Below, piece by piece: positions 26,213-26,763 of a stretch of DNA of 26,763 nucleotides. Origin of the DNA: an uncultured Rikenellaceae bacterium (GTDB lineage: Bacteria > Bacteroidota > Bacteroidia > Bacteroidales > Rikenellaceae); contig CASDWR010000077.1 of NCBI GenBank assembly GCA_949284665.1, positions 1 to 26,763 on the forward strand. Direction: 5' to 3'. The notes beneath the pieces were generated by a model. The model was given only the letters and a program-made list of their open reading frames with translations. It made no database searches and was not told the origin of the DNA. The number at the start of each line of letters is the position of its first letter. Positions within the stretch are counted from its first letter, which is position 1. The position numbers and the translations under genes are program-made.

Positions 26213-26763
26213 TCACTCCTGGTCGAGTACGCTCAATTTCGCATATTTCCCGAGAAGCGTTTTCTTACCAAATCTTTCGTCGGCAAAAATAATCATAATT
26301 TTCATATCTGACGCAATATGTTCGATTCCGACAATTTTTCCCTTTCCGAATTTGGCATGCTCTACCGTCATGCCTACCCGATACCGATCACCGGAATGCG
26401 TTGCTGAAGAGTTATCCGGAATTTTGGAATCGGGAGCAACCTCCGTCTGCGAAGAGACGGAACGCACCCCCATCGTTCTGAATTTTCCGGAAGCGAGGCG
26501 TTCCTCGACGGATTTTGCCGGATATTTTTCCCTTTCGTACGACGATTTCTGACCGACCGGAACCATATCTCGCCGTGTATCGCGATTCCGTCCACCGGCA
26601 AAACGATCTCCTCGGGGAAAGTCACTGGTCCGGTTCCCGTCACTCTGACGGATGCCCCCATCCGTATCTCCGATCCCCTCTGGAGGTAAATCCACATATT
26701 CCCCATCCATTTCACGAATAAACCGACTCGGGCGGCTAAACTCCATCGAACCCCACTGACGAC
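26213..26763 (-). CDS. PcrA/UvrD-type DNA helicase, C-terminal part (cut by window edge)
   Basis: Only the last 183 or so residues are inside the window, and the frame continues past the right edge. It opens with RQWGSMEFSRPSRFIREM, the end of helicase domain 2 in the UvrD/PcrA family. A long low-complexity linker rich in Arg, Gly, Ser and Asp follows. The C-terminus RYRVGMTVEHAKFGKGKIVGIE ... LLGKYAKLSVL is the Tudor-like domain found at the end of PcrA, which contacts RNA polymerase in Bacillus. In the cell these helicases act in repair, replication-fork clearance and transcription-coupled repair. The ATPase motifs are outside the window, so the exact symbol is left open. Confidence 0.9.
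   Translation of the reverse strand, partial: RQWGSMEFSRPSRFIREMDGEYVDLPPEGIGDTDGGIRQSDGNRTSDFPRGDRFAGGRNRDTRRDMVPVGQKSSYEREKYPAKSVEERLASGKFRTMGVRSVSSQTEVAPDSKIPDNSSATHSGDRYRVGMTVEHAKFGKGKIVGIEHIASDMKIMIIFADERFGKKTLLGKYAKLSVLDQE

Noticed and set aside
26064..26216. Longer start for the lipoprotein
   Set aside because: It would bury the signal peptide in the middle of the protein and includes the helicase terminator.

Overview
The window looks like a Bacteroidota (probably Bacteroidales) chromosome segment. This rests on a good Bacteroidota-type promoter (TTTG, 19-base gap, TAnnTTTG) before the pyrimidine genes, a lipoprotein with an acidic Bacteroidota-type tail after its lipid-bearing Cys, and weak Shine-Dalgarno use. 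The genus cannot be named from sequence alone. Every gene I can support lies on the minus strand, so transcription runs from high to low coordinates.

Right end (26763 to 24697): the C-terminal tail of a PcrA/UvrD-type helicase cut by the window edge, a small calycin-like lipoprotein, and endonuclease III (nth). A perfect 19-base inverted repeat terminates the lipoprotein gene ahead of nth.

Pyrimidine block (24579 to about 14044): one strong promoter, a short leader carrying a 35-codon ORF that ends against a strong intrinsic terminator, then pyrC-carA-carB-pyrK-pyrD-pyrF-pyrE-pyrB. Together these cover all six steps from bicarbonate to UMP. The leader resembles the pyrBI-type attenuator of enterobacteria. 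Two proteins are odd: CarA has lost its glutaminase cysteine (Ser251), which suggests ammonia-dependent carbamoyl phosphate synthesis, and PyrB carries only the zinc module of the regulatory chain PyrI at its C-terminus.

Junction (14124 to 13759): a 366-base stretch without a conventional gene. It holds a likely pyr terminator, a possible promoter, a region that could be a structured RNA or contain a short ORF, and a strong terminator just before purE.

Purine block (13758 to 98): purE-purK-purL-purC-purF-purM-purN-purH-purD-folD. This gives every step from PRPP to IMP except adenylosuccinate lyase (purB); FolD supplies the 10-formyl-tetrahydrofolate used by PurN and PurH. Some genes are coupled by 4-base overlaps or tiny gaps, while others are separated by 100-220 base gaps that often hold hairpins. 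The first 97 bases hold no gene I can identify. No tRNA, rRNA, CRISPR array or insertion sequence was seen.
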